DNA of 64,000 nucleotides. Source: Sphingobium sp. OAS761. Lineage in GTDB: Bacteria > Pseudomonadota > Alphaproteobacteria > Sphingomonadales > Sphingomonadaceae. The notes beneath the pieces are model-generated. The model made no database searches and was not told the DNA's origin. It worked only from the letters and a program-made list of their open reading frames with translations. Where the stretch lies: positions 248,001 through 312,000 of the forward strand of contig NZ_JALJVY010000003.1 of the NCBI RefSeq assembly GCF_024168485.1, written 5' to 3'. The position numbers were made by a program, and so were the translations under genes. Of the stretch, positions 34,196-43,498 are shown one piece after another (position 1 is the stretch's first letter; each line of letters opens with the position of its first letter).

Positions 34196-35257
34196 TCAAT
34201 GGATTCGGCTCAGTCGCATCGCCAGTCCGGCACAAATTCGCGAAGCGAGCGTCATGGCAAGGGCGCCGCTTGGGGTTTCGGCAATATGCCAGAGCAGGCT
34301 CGCGACACCCACCGGTCGCGCGGCGCGCTTTGCGAAGCTGCGCTGGTATTGCGGTGCGCCTACTCCTTTCAGGTAGCTTTGCGCCGCCGCCTTTCCACTA
34401 GCGAGCGCGATGGCCATTCCTTCCCCCGCAAGGGATGGGATGACAGCGGCCTGATCACCCAGGCGATACACACCTTCTTCGGTTTCCTGCGCAATCCATC
34501 CGTAGGGAATCGCGCCGATCGTATCGACTGACAGCGGCGCTTCTGCGCAAGCCATGCGGCACGCGAAATGCGGATTTTCCCGCCCCACCGCCTGCAACAT
34601 TTCCCACGGGTCACCACCCGCATCGGCCAGCGCGGACTTGCGCAGCGCGAGACAGACGTTGGCGCTGCCGCCTTCCTGTAGCACGATGCCGGCATAGCCG
34701 CCGGGAAACAGATGCAATTCGATCGCGGCGCCGATCAGCCGTTCGAGTTCTGCCGAAGGGGGCAGGCGAACGCGGACGCCGAGCGCCGGGTTGACCATGT
34801 CGCGCGGACGCCTTTCCCCGCGTACATCATGCTTGCCCGTGGCCAAAAAGATCGCAGGGCTCTCCCAGCGTCGGCGCTCGCCTTCGATAATGCCCGGCGC
34901 GACGCTTCGTGCGCGATCAATTTCCAGTCGTGCTCCTTTGGCGATTGCGAGTTGCCGAAGCGCGCTGTCGAGACCATGGCGGGAGAGGCCATACGCCTTT
35001 TCAGGCAACGCAGCTTCCGCCGTGCGCCGCTTGGCAAAAAGCCGAAGCCGCGTTACCGGCATGGCGCCAAGTGCCGCTGGATCGCAGCCCAGTTGCCGCA
35101 ATCCCTCGACGGTGCGCCAACTCAGGAATCCACCGCAAATCGCATCGCCCACTTCGGCATCGCGATCGATCAGAATCGGCTCGGACCCGCCTTCGGCCAG
35201 CATCAGGGCCGCCATGCTTCCGGCAGGGCCCGCGCCCAGCACGATCGGGCGAGTCAT
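34196..35257 (-). CDS. FAD-dependent oxidoreductase of the type III PKS operon
   Basis: 353 residues. PIVLGAGPAGSMAALMLAEGG is the FAD-binding GxGxxG, and YRLGDQAAVIPSLAGEGMAIAL is the second flavin motif; the layout resembles geranylgeranyl-reductase and aromatic hydroxylase flavoproteins. It probably oxidises or reduces the polyketide made by the neighbouring synthase. ATG overlaps the methyltransferase stop (ATGA). Substrate unknown. Confidence 0.82.
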   Translation of the reverse strand: MTRPIVLGAGPAGSMAALMLAEGGSEPILIDRDAEVGDAICGGFLSWRTVEGLRQLGCDPAALGAMPVTRLRLFAKRRTAEAALPEKAYGLSRHGLDSALRQLAIAKGARLEIDRARSVAPGIIEGERRRWESPAIFLATGKHDVRGERRPRDMVNPALGVRVRLPPSAELERLIGAAIELHLFPGGYAGIVLQEGGSANVCLALRKSALADAGGDPWEMLQAVGRENPHFACRMACAEAPLSVDTIGAIPYGWIAQETEEGVYRLGDQAAVIPSLAGEGMAIALASGKAAAQSYLKGVGAPQYQRSFAKRAARPVGVASLLWHIAETPSGALAMTLASRICAGLAMRLSRIH

Positions 35258-35940
35258 TTAAGGCGCTCGACGCACAATCGGAAAGGGAAACGGCGCTCGA
35301 CCCTCGCAGCCTCGACGCCCGCTTCGGCGAGAATGGGCGTCCATTCCTCCGGTCGATAGGAACGTGCTATCGATAGTCGCCCATCCTGCCGCACGATCGG
35401 GTGCCAGCCCGCCATTCGGGCCAGTATCGGATAGCCGACATAGGCAACGCCATGCCGGTGCAAATCGTTGACGTACCAGCCCTCAGTGGCCTGGCTTTCC
35501 ATGAAGCGCACGAAGGCCACCAGCTGCTGGCGGGTCATGTGATGTGCGACGAGGCTGGATATAACGCAGTCAAAGCCTTTACCGGCCAAGTCGGCGTAAT
35601 CCCCGGTGCGATATTCGATCGACTCGCCGATTCGCGTTTTGGCCCTGGCGATTGGCTCGCTGCGTGGATTGAGGTCGATGCCCACCAGCCGCGCCGACTT
35701 GCCCCGTTCCCGCGCCCAACGCACTATAGCGCGCAGCATGTCGCCGTCACCGAAACCGACATCCAGCAGCGAGAATTCAACTCGTCGCCCGATCGCCCGT
35801 CCTAGAAAGTCCAGCGTCGGACGACGCGCGCCGGTTATCGTATTGACCTTTGCCAAATCGCCCAGGACCGCAGCATAGACCTCCGCGTCGAGCGCAGGAT
35901 CGTCCATGATTTCATCGGCTTGAGCTCTTTCAGCGAGCAT
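35254..35940 (-). CDS. class I SAM-dependent methyltransferase
   Basis: 228 residues from ATG 35940, within the 3' end of the PKS gene (11-base overlap). SLLDVGFGDGDMLRAIVRW is motif I and LVGIDLNPRSEP motif II; FDCVISSLVAHHMT is the post-motif. Likely an O- or C-methyltransferase that tailors the polyketide. An N-terminal extension in the frame to 36039 is inside the PKS gene and was not used. Confidence 0.85.
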   Translation of the reverse strand: MLAERAQADEIMDDPALDAEVYAAVLGDLAKVNTITGARRPTLDFLGRAIGRRVEFSLLDVGFGDGDMLRAIVRWARERGKSARLVGIDLNPRSEPIARAKTRIGESIEYRTGDYADLAGKGFDCVISSLVAHHMTRQQLVAFVRFMESQATEGWYVNDLHRHGVAYVGYPILARMAGWHPIVRQDGRLSIARSYRPEEWTPILAEAGVEAARVERRFPFRLCVERLK

Positions 35941-36976
35941 CGCGCCACCCGAAGCGGAAACCTTCCATCGCGAGCCCCGGCCCGAAAGCCAGCGCGACGC
36001 CGCTTTCCGGCCGATCTCGCATGAACCGTTCGAGGACAAACATCAGCGTGGACGAGGACATGTTGCCGAATTCGCGGAGCACCGCACGCGAATGATCGAG
36101 GCTATGCTCGTCCAGTTCGAGCCCTTCAGCGACCGCGTCAAGAATAGAGCGGCCACCCGCATGCACGGCATAGACCGCGGGCTTGTCACCGTCACTGAGC
36201 ACGCGTTTGCGTACGTCGTCACGCTTAAGCGCGAGACTGATCCGGCCCGGCACTTTGCCCGAAAGCCGCATCTTGAAGCCTGTGTCGCCGATTTGCCAGG
36301 TGATGAGTTCGTCGCTTTCCTCCAGCGCCGCAGTTATTCCGGTTCCGATCGAAAGCCCCTCGCCGCTGCCGCTGACGATCGCCGCGGCCGCACCGTCGCC
36401 GAATTGCGCGCCCGCCAGCAACGGCTCGATATCGACAGTCTGCTGATGATGCAGGGTCGACAATTCCACCGTCACCACCAGCACGCGGGAGTGGGGTTGG
36501 GAACGAACGATATGGCGTGCTGTCCGCAATGCAGTGACGGCCGCGTAGCACCCCATGAAACCTATCAAAACACGCTCCACATCATCGGCAAGACCCAATC
36601 GACGCGCGATGATCTGATCGATCCCCGGGGCGACGAAGCCCGTGCAACTGGCCACTATGAAATGCGTGATCGGGCCGAGTTCCCCCAGCTTCTTGATCGC
36701 TGCCAGGGCAAGCTTGGGCGCCTCCTCGGCATAGATTGTCATCCTTTGCGCGGTCGAAGGGGCCTCGGCCGAATAGAAGCCATCTCCTTCGTCGAGCCTG
36801 GCATCCCTTTCCGACAGCACCGACCATCGATGGTCGATTCCCGAGCGCTCGGCCATGCGGGCAAATAGCTTTGCGTCGCGTCGCCCTTCCAGCTGGCGCA
36901 TGGCCCAAGCACGGTAATCCTGTTCAAAATCGCAATCCGGAACAGCGGTAGCAAGCCGGTTAATTATTGCCGTCAT
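35930..36976 (-). CDS. type III polyketide synthase (chalcone synthase-like)
   Basis: 348 residues. The catalytic triad is visible: Cys143 in IGFMGCYAAV, His272 in YAVHAGGRSI and Asn305 in REFGNMSSST. These homodimeric enzymes extend an acyl-CoA starter with malonyl-CoA and cyclise it, giving pyrones or alkylresorcinols. The starter cannot be told. First gene of a three-gene operon with methyltransferase and flavoprotein; such a trio recurs in sphingomonads as I recall. Confidence 0.93.
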   Translation of the reverse strand: MTAIINRLATAVPDCDFEQDYRAWAMRQLEGRRDAKLFARMAERSGIDHRWSVLSERDARLDEGDGFYSAEAPSTAQRMTIYAEEAPKLALAAIKKLGELGPITHFIVASCTGFVAPGIDQIIARRLGLADDVERVLIGFMGCYAAVTALRTARHIVRSQPHSRVLVVTVELSTLHHQQTVDIEPLLAGAQFGDGAAAAIVSGSGEGLSIGTGITAALEESDELITWQIGDTGFKMRLSGKVPGRISLALKRDDVRKRVLSDGDKPAVYAVHAGGRSILDAVAEGLELDEHSLDHSRAVLREFGNMSSSTLMFVLERFMRDRPESGVALAFGPGLAMEGFRFGWRDAR

Positions 36977-37175
36977 TTTGCTGGAAATCCTGGTTTCGAT
37001 CAGTCAACCGTTTCGATTGGCCATCGTTCCACAACGGTCAACTCCCACGCGCCCCGCCGTCGCTCCCGCTGACAAAGGGAGTATGGCCACAAGTGAAGCT
37101 GTACAGGCTTCGTGGCGGATCGATTTGCGCAGCAGTATGGGGTAGGGCCGGTACACAGACATGGTGGATTGGTTT

Positions 37176-37217
37176 TGACATTCGAGGAGACTTGGCCTCG
37201 AATGGTATCGAATGTCA
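37176..37217. repeat. nested inverted repeats downstream of the amine dehydrogenase operon
   Basis: TGACATTCGA (37176-37185) pairs exactly with TCGAATGTCA (37208-37217), while the inner CATTCGAGG (37179-37187) pairs exactly with CCTCGAATG (37196-37204). The two stems exclude each other. The gap 36977-37228 otherwise shows only the A/T-rich PKS promoter side with two ATCGAAAC direct repeats near 36997-37015. Confidence 0.5.
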
Positions 37218-37228
37218 GAACCGGATCA

Positions 37229-37747
37229 CTAGCCAGACTGGCCGGGGTAAAGCAATCGCAGGGACGTCGGAGCATGGCACTGGCGGATAGCGTCCTCGAC
37301 ATGGCGCGCGCGTTCGGCCTTCAGCGATGTGGAGGTCAGCGCATGGCGCCGTTCGCGCTCTATCTCGTCGGCGGTAAATGGCCGCGCGTTGCGTGGTGCG
37401 CTGTCTCCGCCAAGGGCGAACACGACGAAGTTCATGAGGTCCGCAAGCTGCTGATTATCGGTAACCCGGCTGTGCGCGACATTGGGCAGGCGGATGAGAT
37501 AGGCGCGGGCCTGCGGAGTGCACAGGAACCAGCCGACCCGCCCGCGCAGTTCGGGCAAACGGGCAGGCGCCGTGCTACCCCCCACACCATGGCAGCCGCC
37601 GCATTGTTCGACATAGTCGGCGCGTGCCTGCACGGGATCGGCGAGGCTATCGGGCACGGTGCCGAGCGGCGGCAGGGCAGCACGAACGGCGGCGGTGCCC
37701 AACAGCAGTGCGGACGCGGCCAGTGCCCGTCGTCCCATCGACGACAT
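37229..37747 (-). CDS. periplasmic monohaem cytochrome c of the amine dehydrogenase operon
   Basis: 172 residues with signal peptide (to about AVRA) and one haem site CGGCH (residues 49-53). A possible axial Met ligand lies in DLMNFVVFALGG. It directly follows the small-subunit gene by 4 bases and probably accepts electrons from the quinone cofactor in place of amicyanin or azurin. A monohaem cytochrome gene at this place is described for the aromatic amine dehydrogenase cluster of Alcaligenes faecalis. Confidence 0.8.
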   Translation of the reverse strand: MSSMGRRALAASALLLGTAAVRAALPPLGTVPDSLADPVQARADYVEQCGGCHGVGGSTAPARLPELRGRVGWFLCTPQARAYLIRLPNVAHSRVTDNQQLADLMNFVVFALGGDSAPRNARPFTADEIERERRHALTSTSLKAERARHVEDAIRQCHAPTSLRLLYPGQSG

Positions 37748-37751
37748 GGCG

Positions 37752-38291
37752 CTAGCTCGCCGCGCCGACCATCACGGCGGTGGAGCAATGATAGTCCATG
37801 CTGCTGGTACCGAAGCACCAGATGACGTCATTGTTGAGTTGCGGCACGTAAAGCTGTGTCTCGCGGTCGGTATTGTCGCAGAAGCACTGACCGCAGGTCG
37901 GCTTGCCGCAGCAATCGCGATAAGCGATCAGATAGGCCTTGCCGTCGTCGGGATTGATGCAGGTGCCGACCCATGACACCGGCGAGGGTTCGGAACCGGG
38001 CGGGCAACTGTGGATGCCGCCGCCGCAACAGGTGCACAGCGCCCCGTCGATCGCGCAATAGCGCCAATAATCGCACTTCCCGTCATCCTTCGTCTGGGCC
38101 GATCGGGCGAATGCGGTCTTTGCTTCGGGCGACCGGTCGGGCTTGGCCGCTTCGGCGCGGCTGACCGGCAGCAGCGGGAACACCGGCGCGGCGACCAGCG
38201 CGGCACCCAGGCGCGACAACAGGGAACGGCGTGAACTGCCCCCGGCAAAGCGCCGCAGCAGCTTTTCCCCCATGGCGTCGAATCCCATCAT
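37752..38291 (-). CDS. mauA: TTQ amine dehydrogenase, small (beta) subunit
   Basis: 179 residues from ATG 38291 (AAGGGG ribosome site; an upstream ATG at 38312 is possible). A twin-arginine signal (SSRRSLLSRLG) is followed by a Cys-rich mature chain. CDYWRYCAIDG and NNDVIWCFG hold the two Trp residues that crosslink into tryptophan tryptophylquinone. CTCCGG, PSPVSWVGTC and CCGKPTCGQC match aromatic amine dehydrogenase better than methylamine dehydrogenase from my memory of both, while IWCFG matches the latter, so the substrate class is open. Confidence 0.92.
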   Translation of the reverse strand: MMGFDAMGEKLLRRFAGGSSRRSLLSRLGAALVAAPVFPLLPVSRAEAAKPDRSPEAKTAFARSAQTKDDGKCDYWRYCAIDGALCTCCGGGIHSCPPGSEPSPVSWVGTCINPDDGKAYLIAYRDCCGKPTCGQCFCDNTDRETQLYVPQLNNDVIWCFGTSSMDYHCSTAVMVGAAS

Positions 38292-38317
38292 GACTTGCCC
38301 CTTGCTGTGCATTGCGT

Positions 38318-38917
38318 TCAGGCCGCCTGCGCCTTCAGCCCGCCGATATAATCCTGCACCGTACGCACGCCCATTTCATGCGCGACGATGAGGCTTTCGA
38401 GATGTTCGCGGCTGTTGACCAGCCCCTTGGAAAGGATCGTCCCGTCCGCGTCCAGCATCACGGCGAAGGGCAGCTTGGCGACGCCGAACGCCTGCCCCAC
38501 GTCAGGCCCGTTGACGAAACCATAGCCTTCCAGCCCGTGCTGCGCGATCATCGCGCGTTGCGCGTCCTCCGCGTCGTCGCCCACAAAAGTCAGCGTCACC
38601 CGTTCCGCCCGCGCAAAGCTGGTCGCCATGGGTATCACCGCCTTGCACAAAGGACATTGGGCGGACACGAAAAGCAGCAGGCGGAGCGCGCCCGGTGCGG
38701 CGCCACCGATCATCACAGACTGCCCGTCGAGCGTTCGGGCGTGGATAGGGGCGGTGACCGACCCTACCGCCGGGCCGCTGGCCGGCGACAGCGCGCCGGC
38801 CGGAGCGACGCGGATGTGCAGCACGCCGACCTGGCGCGCCAGCGCAAGCAGCGCGACGCCCATGGCCAGGATGACCGCCCAGGAAAGCATCTGCGAGACA
38901 AGAAGCGCGGTCAGCAT
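38318..38917 (-). CDS. mauD: amine dehydrogenase maturation protein, thioredoxin-like
   Basis: 199 residues from ATG 38917 with GGAG 8 bases upstream. An N-terminal membrane anchor (MLTALLVSQMLSWAVILAM) precedes a thioredoxin fold with FVSAQCPLCKAVIP (CPLC redox pair) and KLPFAVMLDADG. MauD is needed to form the six disulfides of the small subunit in the periplasm. Lies between mauE and mauA as in known clusters. Confidence 0.93.
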   Translation of the reverse strand: MLTALLVSQMLSWAVILAMGVALLALARQVGVLHIRVAPAGALSPASGPAVGSVTAPIHARTLDGQSVMIGGAAPGALRLLLFVSAQCPLCKAVIPMATSFARAERVTLTFVGDDAEDAQRAMIAQHGLEGYGFVNGPDVGQAFGVAKLPFAVMLDADGTILSKGLVNSREHLESLIVAHEMGVRTVQDYIGGLKAQAA

Positions 38918-38921
38918 GAAA

Positions 38922-39461
38922 CTATCTCCGATGGAGCGGTGAGGTGGCAAGGGCGACGATGGACTGGGACAGCCAGACCAGCAGCGCTATCGCTATGCCG
39001 CCGGCCGTAGCGGTCAGAAGGTCGGTCGCGCCGAGGGCCGGCGCCGGTGCCAGCGCGGGCGCGAGCAAAGCGGCAAGCACCATGTTGCGCACGACCAGTC
39101 CCGCCCCGATGGGATGCGCCAGCGCGCCATGGCCGCAGCCGCAATCGATATGATCGCGGCCGCGCCGGATGTTGATCGCCATCGCAGCGGCGAACAGCAG
39201 CAGCAGGGCGATGCCCGCGATCGGCGCGAAGGGGCGCAGGCCAGCGGCAAGAGCTGCGCCGGTCAACAGTTCAGCAAGTGGCAGCAGCAGCGCGGCGACC
39301 GGCACCATGGCGACGGGCAGCAGTCTGTAATTGGCGATAATGCCCGGCATCATTGCCCGGTGCCGCCATTGCGCCGTCGCCGCCGCGAGAAAGACGATGC
39401 CGATGCCGATGGTCGCCGTCCGCCCGGCGACCGCGAGCAGGGCAGGCAATATCCCGCTCAT
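38922..39461 (-). CDS. mauE: amine dehydrogenase accessory membrane protein
   Basis: 179 residues, four to five transmembrane helices, with RDHIDCGCGHG between helices, the Cys pair expected for a DoxX/MauE-type electron donor to MauD. Start overlaps the mauB stop (ATGA). Required for small-subunit disulfide formation or export in other bacteria. Confidence 0.92.
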   Translation of the reverse strand: MSGILPALLAVAGRTATIGIGIVFLAAATAQWRHRAMMPGIIANYRLLPVAMVPVAALLLPLAELLTGAALAAGLRPFAPIAGIALLLLFAAAMAINIRRGRDHIDCGCGHGALAHPIGAGLVVRNMVLAALLAPALAPAPALGATDLLTATAGGIAIALLVWLSQSIVALATSPLHRR

Positions 39462-40621
39462 GATGCCGGTACGGAGATGATGCCGCCGCCGGCATTTTCG
39501 ATCTTGTGCTTCTCCTCGCCCGTGGCCGCATCCAGAATAACGCCATCGCCCTTTTCGTCATTCAGGAACAGCAACGGCTTGTCGGTCTGCGTCACTTCGA
39601 CGTTGTTCATCGCTTCTTTCAGCACGAATCGCTTCACGACTTTCTGCGTGGCGAGGTCCACCTGCCACAATTCCGATCCGGACGCCTTGTGCGACCAATA
39701 TTCGCCCATGTGCATCAGAACGAAAAGCTGGCCGGTCGCGCGGTGCAGCGCAAGCGGCTGACGTCCGCCCGGATACCAGTTGAGTTCCAGCGGCTTGGTT
39801 TCGCCAGGGCGGATACCCGCCGCCGCCTGGATCGAGAAAGGCGCCGACACCGTTGGCGTCGGGCCGATCTTCGCCGTGTAGATCTGCCCCGTATAGGTCA
39901 GGAAAACGCTTTCCTTCTTCGCCCGATCATAGGCGAAATTGTCGAAGATCGGGTCGTCACTCGCGGCGAAGAAGGGAGCGGTATGCGTGATGTCGGCCTT
40001 CGCCCCCCTGACCGCCACGGTGGCGAGCGATCCGTCCGAGCACAGGGCGGAAAAGCCCACGCCGGGATTGGGAATCAGGCTGGCACAGCCGGGGAGCTCG
40101 ACCGCCGTCACGAACTTGCGCTTGCTCAGGTCGACGACATTGACCGCGGAGGTCGGACTGAAATCATATATGTAACCGAACCGGCCATCGTCGCTGACGA
40201 TGAAGTTATTTTTGCGCGATCCGATGAGGATGCGGCCGGGCAGAGCAATTTCGGTGACGAGATTCAGCGTCTTGCTGTCATAGACCGACACCATGTCCTG
40301 CCGCGTGCCGCGGTCGACCTTGGACCAGATCGTTTCCGAAACATAATAATATCGGCCGTTGGGATCGATCGCCATGTCCGCCAGGCGGCGGGTTTCGACC
40401 ATCCCCTTCATCTTGCCGGTTTCGCCGTCGAATATGCTGGTCCCCGGCATGTCCCATCCGCCGTCGACGAAGAACCATGTCGGAACCGGCGACGGCAGGG
40501 TCATCGTGTCGGATATTTCCGCCTCCACCTCTGCCGGAGGAGGAGTCTGGGCGGCGGCTGCGGCGGTGGCGAACACAATGGCCAGGCCGGCGGCGAAAAT
40601 GCTGCGGACGGTGCGCGACAT
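39458..40621 (-). CDS. mauB: TTQ amine dehydrogenase, large (alpha) subunit
   Basis: 387 residues from ATG 40621 with signal peptide ending near AAAAQ. The mature chain is a seven-bladed propeller as in MADH/AADH heavy chains: PVPTWFFVDGGWDMPGTSIF, FYYVSETIWSK-type repeats, GQIYTAKIG, PLALHRATGQLFVLMHMGE and GSELWQVDLATQKVV. With mauA it forms the periplasmic alpha2-beta2 enzyme that oxidises primary amines to aldehydes plus ammonia. First gene of a B-E-D-A-cytochrome operon. Confidence 0.93.
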   Translation of the reverse strand: MSRTVRSIFAAGLAIVFATAAAAAQTPPPAEVEAEISDTMTLPSPVPTWFFVDGGWDMPGTSIFDGETGKMKGMVETRRLADMAIDPNGRYYYVSETIWSKVDRGTRQDMVSVYDSKTLNLVTEIALPGRILIGSRKNNFIVSDDGRFGYIYDFSPTSAVNVVDLSKRKFVTAVELPGCASLIPNPGVGFSALCSDGSLATVAVRGAKADITHTAPFFAASDDPIFDNFAYDRAKKESVFLTYTGQIYTAKIGPTPTVSAPFSIQAAAGIRPGETKPLELNWYPGGRQPLALHRATGQLFVLMHMGEYWSHKASGSELWQVDLATQKVVKRFVLKEAMNNVEVTQTDKPLLFLNDEKGDGVILDAATGEEKHKIENAGGGIISVPAS

Positions 40622-40730
40622 GCTGGCTTGTCCCCTGTTGCCTGCTGCGCAAGCGAGGTTGGACATATGTCAAGGATTGGTCAAGAGCCTGAAACGGGTC
40701 GGCACAAATTTCCTGTGCGCCGCGAGAAAA
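40622..40730 (-). promoter_or_regulatory. amine dehydrogenase promoter region with GACATATGTC palindrome
   Basis: The minus strand has CTTGACC and, 12 bases on, TTGACATATGTC; GACATATGTC (40662-40671) is a perfect palindrome 41 bases upstream of the mauB ATG. It could be the site of the adjacent TetR-type regulator. Confidence 0.4.
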
Positions 40731-41396
40731 TCAGGCCGGTTCGACTTCCCGCGCCAGTTCGGCGATGTCGTGCGACGAGGCATTGTGCGCCAGGGCGATC
40801 AGCGACTGGACCGCCAGCGCGGTGAAGGCCGGCCGCTTGTGCGCCCAGGGCTTGCCGTGTCCCAGAAACGGGGTGGCGCCTTCCATCGACGCGCTGATGA
40901 AAAGGGCCACGGACTGCACATCGTCGGCAGGCAGGCCGGGATTGATTGCCGCGACGCAATCTCCGATCACGCCATGCACCTGTGCGTAGAAGGCGCCCAC
41001 CCGTTCGGCGACCGCTTCATTATGGTTGGCCAGCGCCCACAGCTCGGTAAAAAGGCGGGTCGTCCGCTTCGACCCGATGTCGTCAAGGCACAGGATGATC
41101 ACCTGCTTCAACCGGTCGTCGGGGGAAAGATCGGCGCGACTGGCGACGTTCTCCAGCAACTTTCCATATGTGTTGACCAGTTCGTCCAGAAGGATCTGGA
41201 TCAGCATTTCCTTGCGGGGGAAATGATAGCTGACATTGCCCACTTTCATGTCGCATCGCGTGGCGATCCGGCGAATGGTGAAGCCTTCCGCACCTTCGTC
41301 TATGAGCACGTCGAGCGCGGCCTTCAATATGGCGTCGACCGTTTCGGTGCCGCGGATATAAATGCCCGGCCGGGTAGGGGAATCCGTCTTAGTCAT
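40731..41396 (-). CDS. TetR/AcrR-family regulator
   Basis: 221 residues from ATG 41396. The N-terminal HTH reads ETVDAILKAALDVLIDEGAE then FTIRRIATRCDMKVGNVSYHF, typical of TetR. The C-terminal ligand domain is helical. It lies upstream of the amine dehydrogenase operon on the same strand with 109 bases between, so it may regulate it. The ligand is unknown. Confidence 0.88.
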   Translation of the reverse strand: MTKTDSPTRPGIYIRGTETVDAILKAALDVLIDEGAEGFTIRRIATRCDMKVGNVSYHFPRKEMLIQILLDELVNTYGKLLENVASRADLSPDDRLKQVIILCLDDIGSKRTTRLFTELWALANHNEAVAERVGAFYAQVHGVIGDCVAAINPGLPADDVQSVALFISASMEGATPFLGHGKPWAHKRPAFTALAVQSLIALAHNASSHDIAELAREVEPA

Positions 41397-41528
41397 TCGT
41401 TTCACATATCTTATGCCCATCCAATAGCAGACACAGATGCCATCGGCCACCCTTGGCGTTCGGTATCCTTAACTGGGCAGGGTAAATCTGGTCCGGAACG
41501 GAGGCATGCGCCGCTTGCCGGGTTGGGA

Positions 41529-42041
41529 TCACGCGTCTTTCAGGATGAGAGGCAGGCCGGCGGCAATGAAGACGACTTCTTCGGCCACGGCGGCAACAGC
41601 CTGGTTGCACCGTCCAGCCTCATCGCGAAACCGGCGCGCCAGCGCATTGTCCGGCACGATACCCAGGCCGACCTCGTTCGCCACGAGCGCGACGGGAACC
41701 GGGCATTCGCGCACCACGGCAACAAGGTCACGGATCATCGCCTCCACGTCATGGTCGGCCAGGATCAGGTTGGAAAGCCACAAGGTAAGGCAGTCGACCA
41801 GCACGGCGTCGGCGGACCGCCCGGCCCTGTCGATAGCGGCCGGCAGGTCGATGGGCGCGTCCAGCACCGTCCAACGTGGGCCGCGATCCGCACGATGCCG
41901 GGCGATGCGTTCGGCCATTTCCGCGTCGAATGCCTGCGCAGTGGCGATGAAGGCCAGTCGCCCGGGCAGCGCCTCGATCCGCGTCTGGGCGTGGCGACTC
42001 TTTCCCGATCGCGCGCCCCCCAGGACGAACAACCGGTTCAC
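41529..42041 (-). CDS. cobU: adenosylcobinamide kinase / guanylyltransferase
   Basis: 170 residues. P-loop [22 protein letters not shown] and [11 protein letters not shown] are the CobU/CobP landmarks. It phosphorylates adenosylcobinamide and then makes adenosyl-GDP-cobinamide for nucleotide-loop assembly. Last gene of the cobalamin operon, ATG overlapping the cobQ stop (ATGA). The 130 bases between its stop and the TetR gene hold nothing I recognise. Confidence 0.95.
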   Translation of the reverse strand: MNRLFVLGGARSGKSRHAQTRIEALPGRLAFIATAQAFDAEMAERIARHRADRGPRWTVLDAPIDLPAAIDRAGRSADAVLVDCLTLWLSNLILADHDVEAMIRDLVAVVRECPVPVALVANEVGLGIVPDNALARRFRDEAGRCNQAVAAVAEEVVFIAAGLPLILKDA

Positions 42042-43498
42042 GCGCCTGCCCGCCCGGCCAGTGCGAGCAACCCGTCAAGGTCCAGATGAGCCTCCAGCCC
42101 CGCCGCCAGATCGTCCAGCGCGGCATCGACCAGCGCGCCGTGATCACGCCGGTTGCCGCGCATCCCGATGCGGCCGAGCAGCGCCGCGCGCAGCCCGCCC
42201 GACGAGAGCAGGCCATGACAATAGGTGCCCATGACCAGGCCGTCCGACGACAGGCCGCCATCGGGCCGCTCGCCGTCCAGCATTGCGAACGGGCGGTCCT
42301 TCGGCGGCCCGGATGTCTCGCCCATGTGCATCTCATAGCCGTCGAACCGGGCATCCAGCGCGATACCCGATATGTGCCTCAGCGTCTTTCGCGGACCCAG
42401 CACCGTCTCATGGTGCAACAGGCCCAGTCCCGTCGTCTCTCCCGGTGGTCCTTCGATCCCGAGCGGATCGGCGATGCGACGGCCGAGCATCTGATATCCA
42501 GCGCAAATGCCAAGGATCGCCCCGCCCCGACGGTGATGGCCAAGGATGTCGATGTCCCACCCCTGCGCCCGCAAGAAGGCCATGTCGGCGATCGTTGCCT
42601 TCGATCCCGGAAGGACGATCAGCGCGGCGTCGGACGGGATCGGCTCGCCCGGAGGAACCATCGCCACCTGCACGCCGCCTTCCGCGCGCAGCGGGTCGAG
42701 GTCGTCGAAATTGGCGATGCGCGGCAGCATCGGGCAGGCGACAATGGCCTTGCCATTCCGACTGGCCATGCCACGTTCCAGAATGACGGCGTCCTCGCTG
42801 GGCAGGCGGGCCACAGCCTCCAGCCACGGCACGACACCGAAGCCGCGCCAGCCGGTCAGCCGCTCCACGGCGGCATAGCCGTCCTCGAACAATGCGGGAT
42901 CGCCCCGGAACTTGTTGATGATGAAGCCCCGGATCATCGCGGCGTCGGCAGCGTCGAGCACCGCCCGCGTACCTGCCAGCGCCGCGATCACCCCGCCCCG
43001 GTCGATATCGCCGACCAGCACCACCGGTATGTCGACGGCGCGCGCGAAACCCATATTGGCGATGTCCCCCGCCCGCAGGTTGATTTCGGCCGGCGATCCC
43101 GCGCCTTCCACGATCACCAGATCGCATCGCCCCGAAAGTCGATGCCAGCTTTCCAGCACCTCTTTCATCAACGCCCCGCGATCCTGACGGAAATTGGCCG
43201 CGCCCAACGTACCGCGCACCATGCCGTGGACGATGATCTGGGATGTCCGATCGGCCTGGGGCTTGAGCAGGACGGGGTTCATGTCGGTATGCGGTTCGGC
43301 CCGGGCCGCAAGCGCCTGAAGCGCCTGTGCCCGCCCGATTTCGCCTCCGTCGGCGGTGACCGCGGCATTGTTGGACATGTTCTGCGGCTTGAAAGGTAGG
43401 ACAGTCAGCCCCCGGTTCGACAGGGCACGACACAGGCCGGCGACCAGCACCGACTTGCCGACGTCCGATCCGGTTCCCTGCACCATCAGGCCAGCCAT
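42038..43498 (-). CDS. cobQ: cobyric acid synthase
   Basis: 486 residues. [20 protein letters not shown] is the N-terminal ATP site; [20 protein letters not shown] and [11 protein letters not shown] follow; the C-terminal glutaminase has [10 protein letters not shown] with the nucleophile Cys and a matching late His. It amidates four side chains of adenosylcobyrinic acid a,c-diamide. Overlaps cobD by 13 bases. Confidence 0.96.
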   Translation of the reverse strand: MAGLMVQGTGSDVGKSVLVAGLCRALSNRGLTVLPFKPQNMSNNAAVTADGGEIGRAQALQALAARAEPHTDMNPVLLKPQADRTSQIIVHGMVRGTLGAANFRQDRGALMKEVLESWHRLSGRCDLVIVEGAGSPAEINLRAGDIANMGFARAVDIPVVLVGDIDRGGVIAALAGTRAVLDAADAAMIRGFIINKFRGDPALFEDGYAAVERLTGWRGFGVVPWLEAVARLPSEDAVILERGMASRNGKAIVACPMLPRIANFDDLDPLRAEGGVQVAMVPPGEPIPSDAALIVLPGSKATIADMAFLRAQGWDIDILGHHRRGGAILGICAGYQMLGRRIADPLGIEGPPGETTGLGLLHHETVLGPRKTLRHISGIALDARFDGYEMHMGETSGPPKDRPFAMLDGERPDGGLSSDGLVMGTYCHGLLSSGGLRAALLGRIGMRGNRRDHGALVDAALDDLAAGLEAHLDLDGLLALAGRAGA

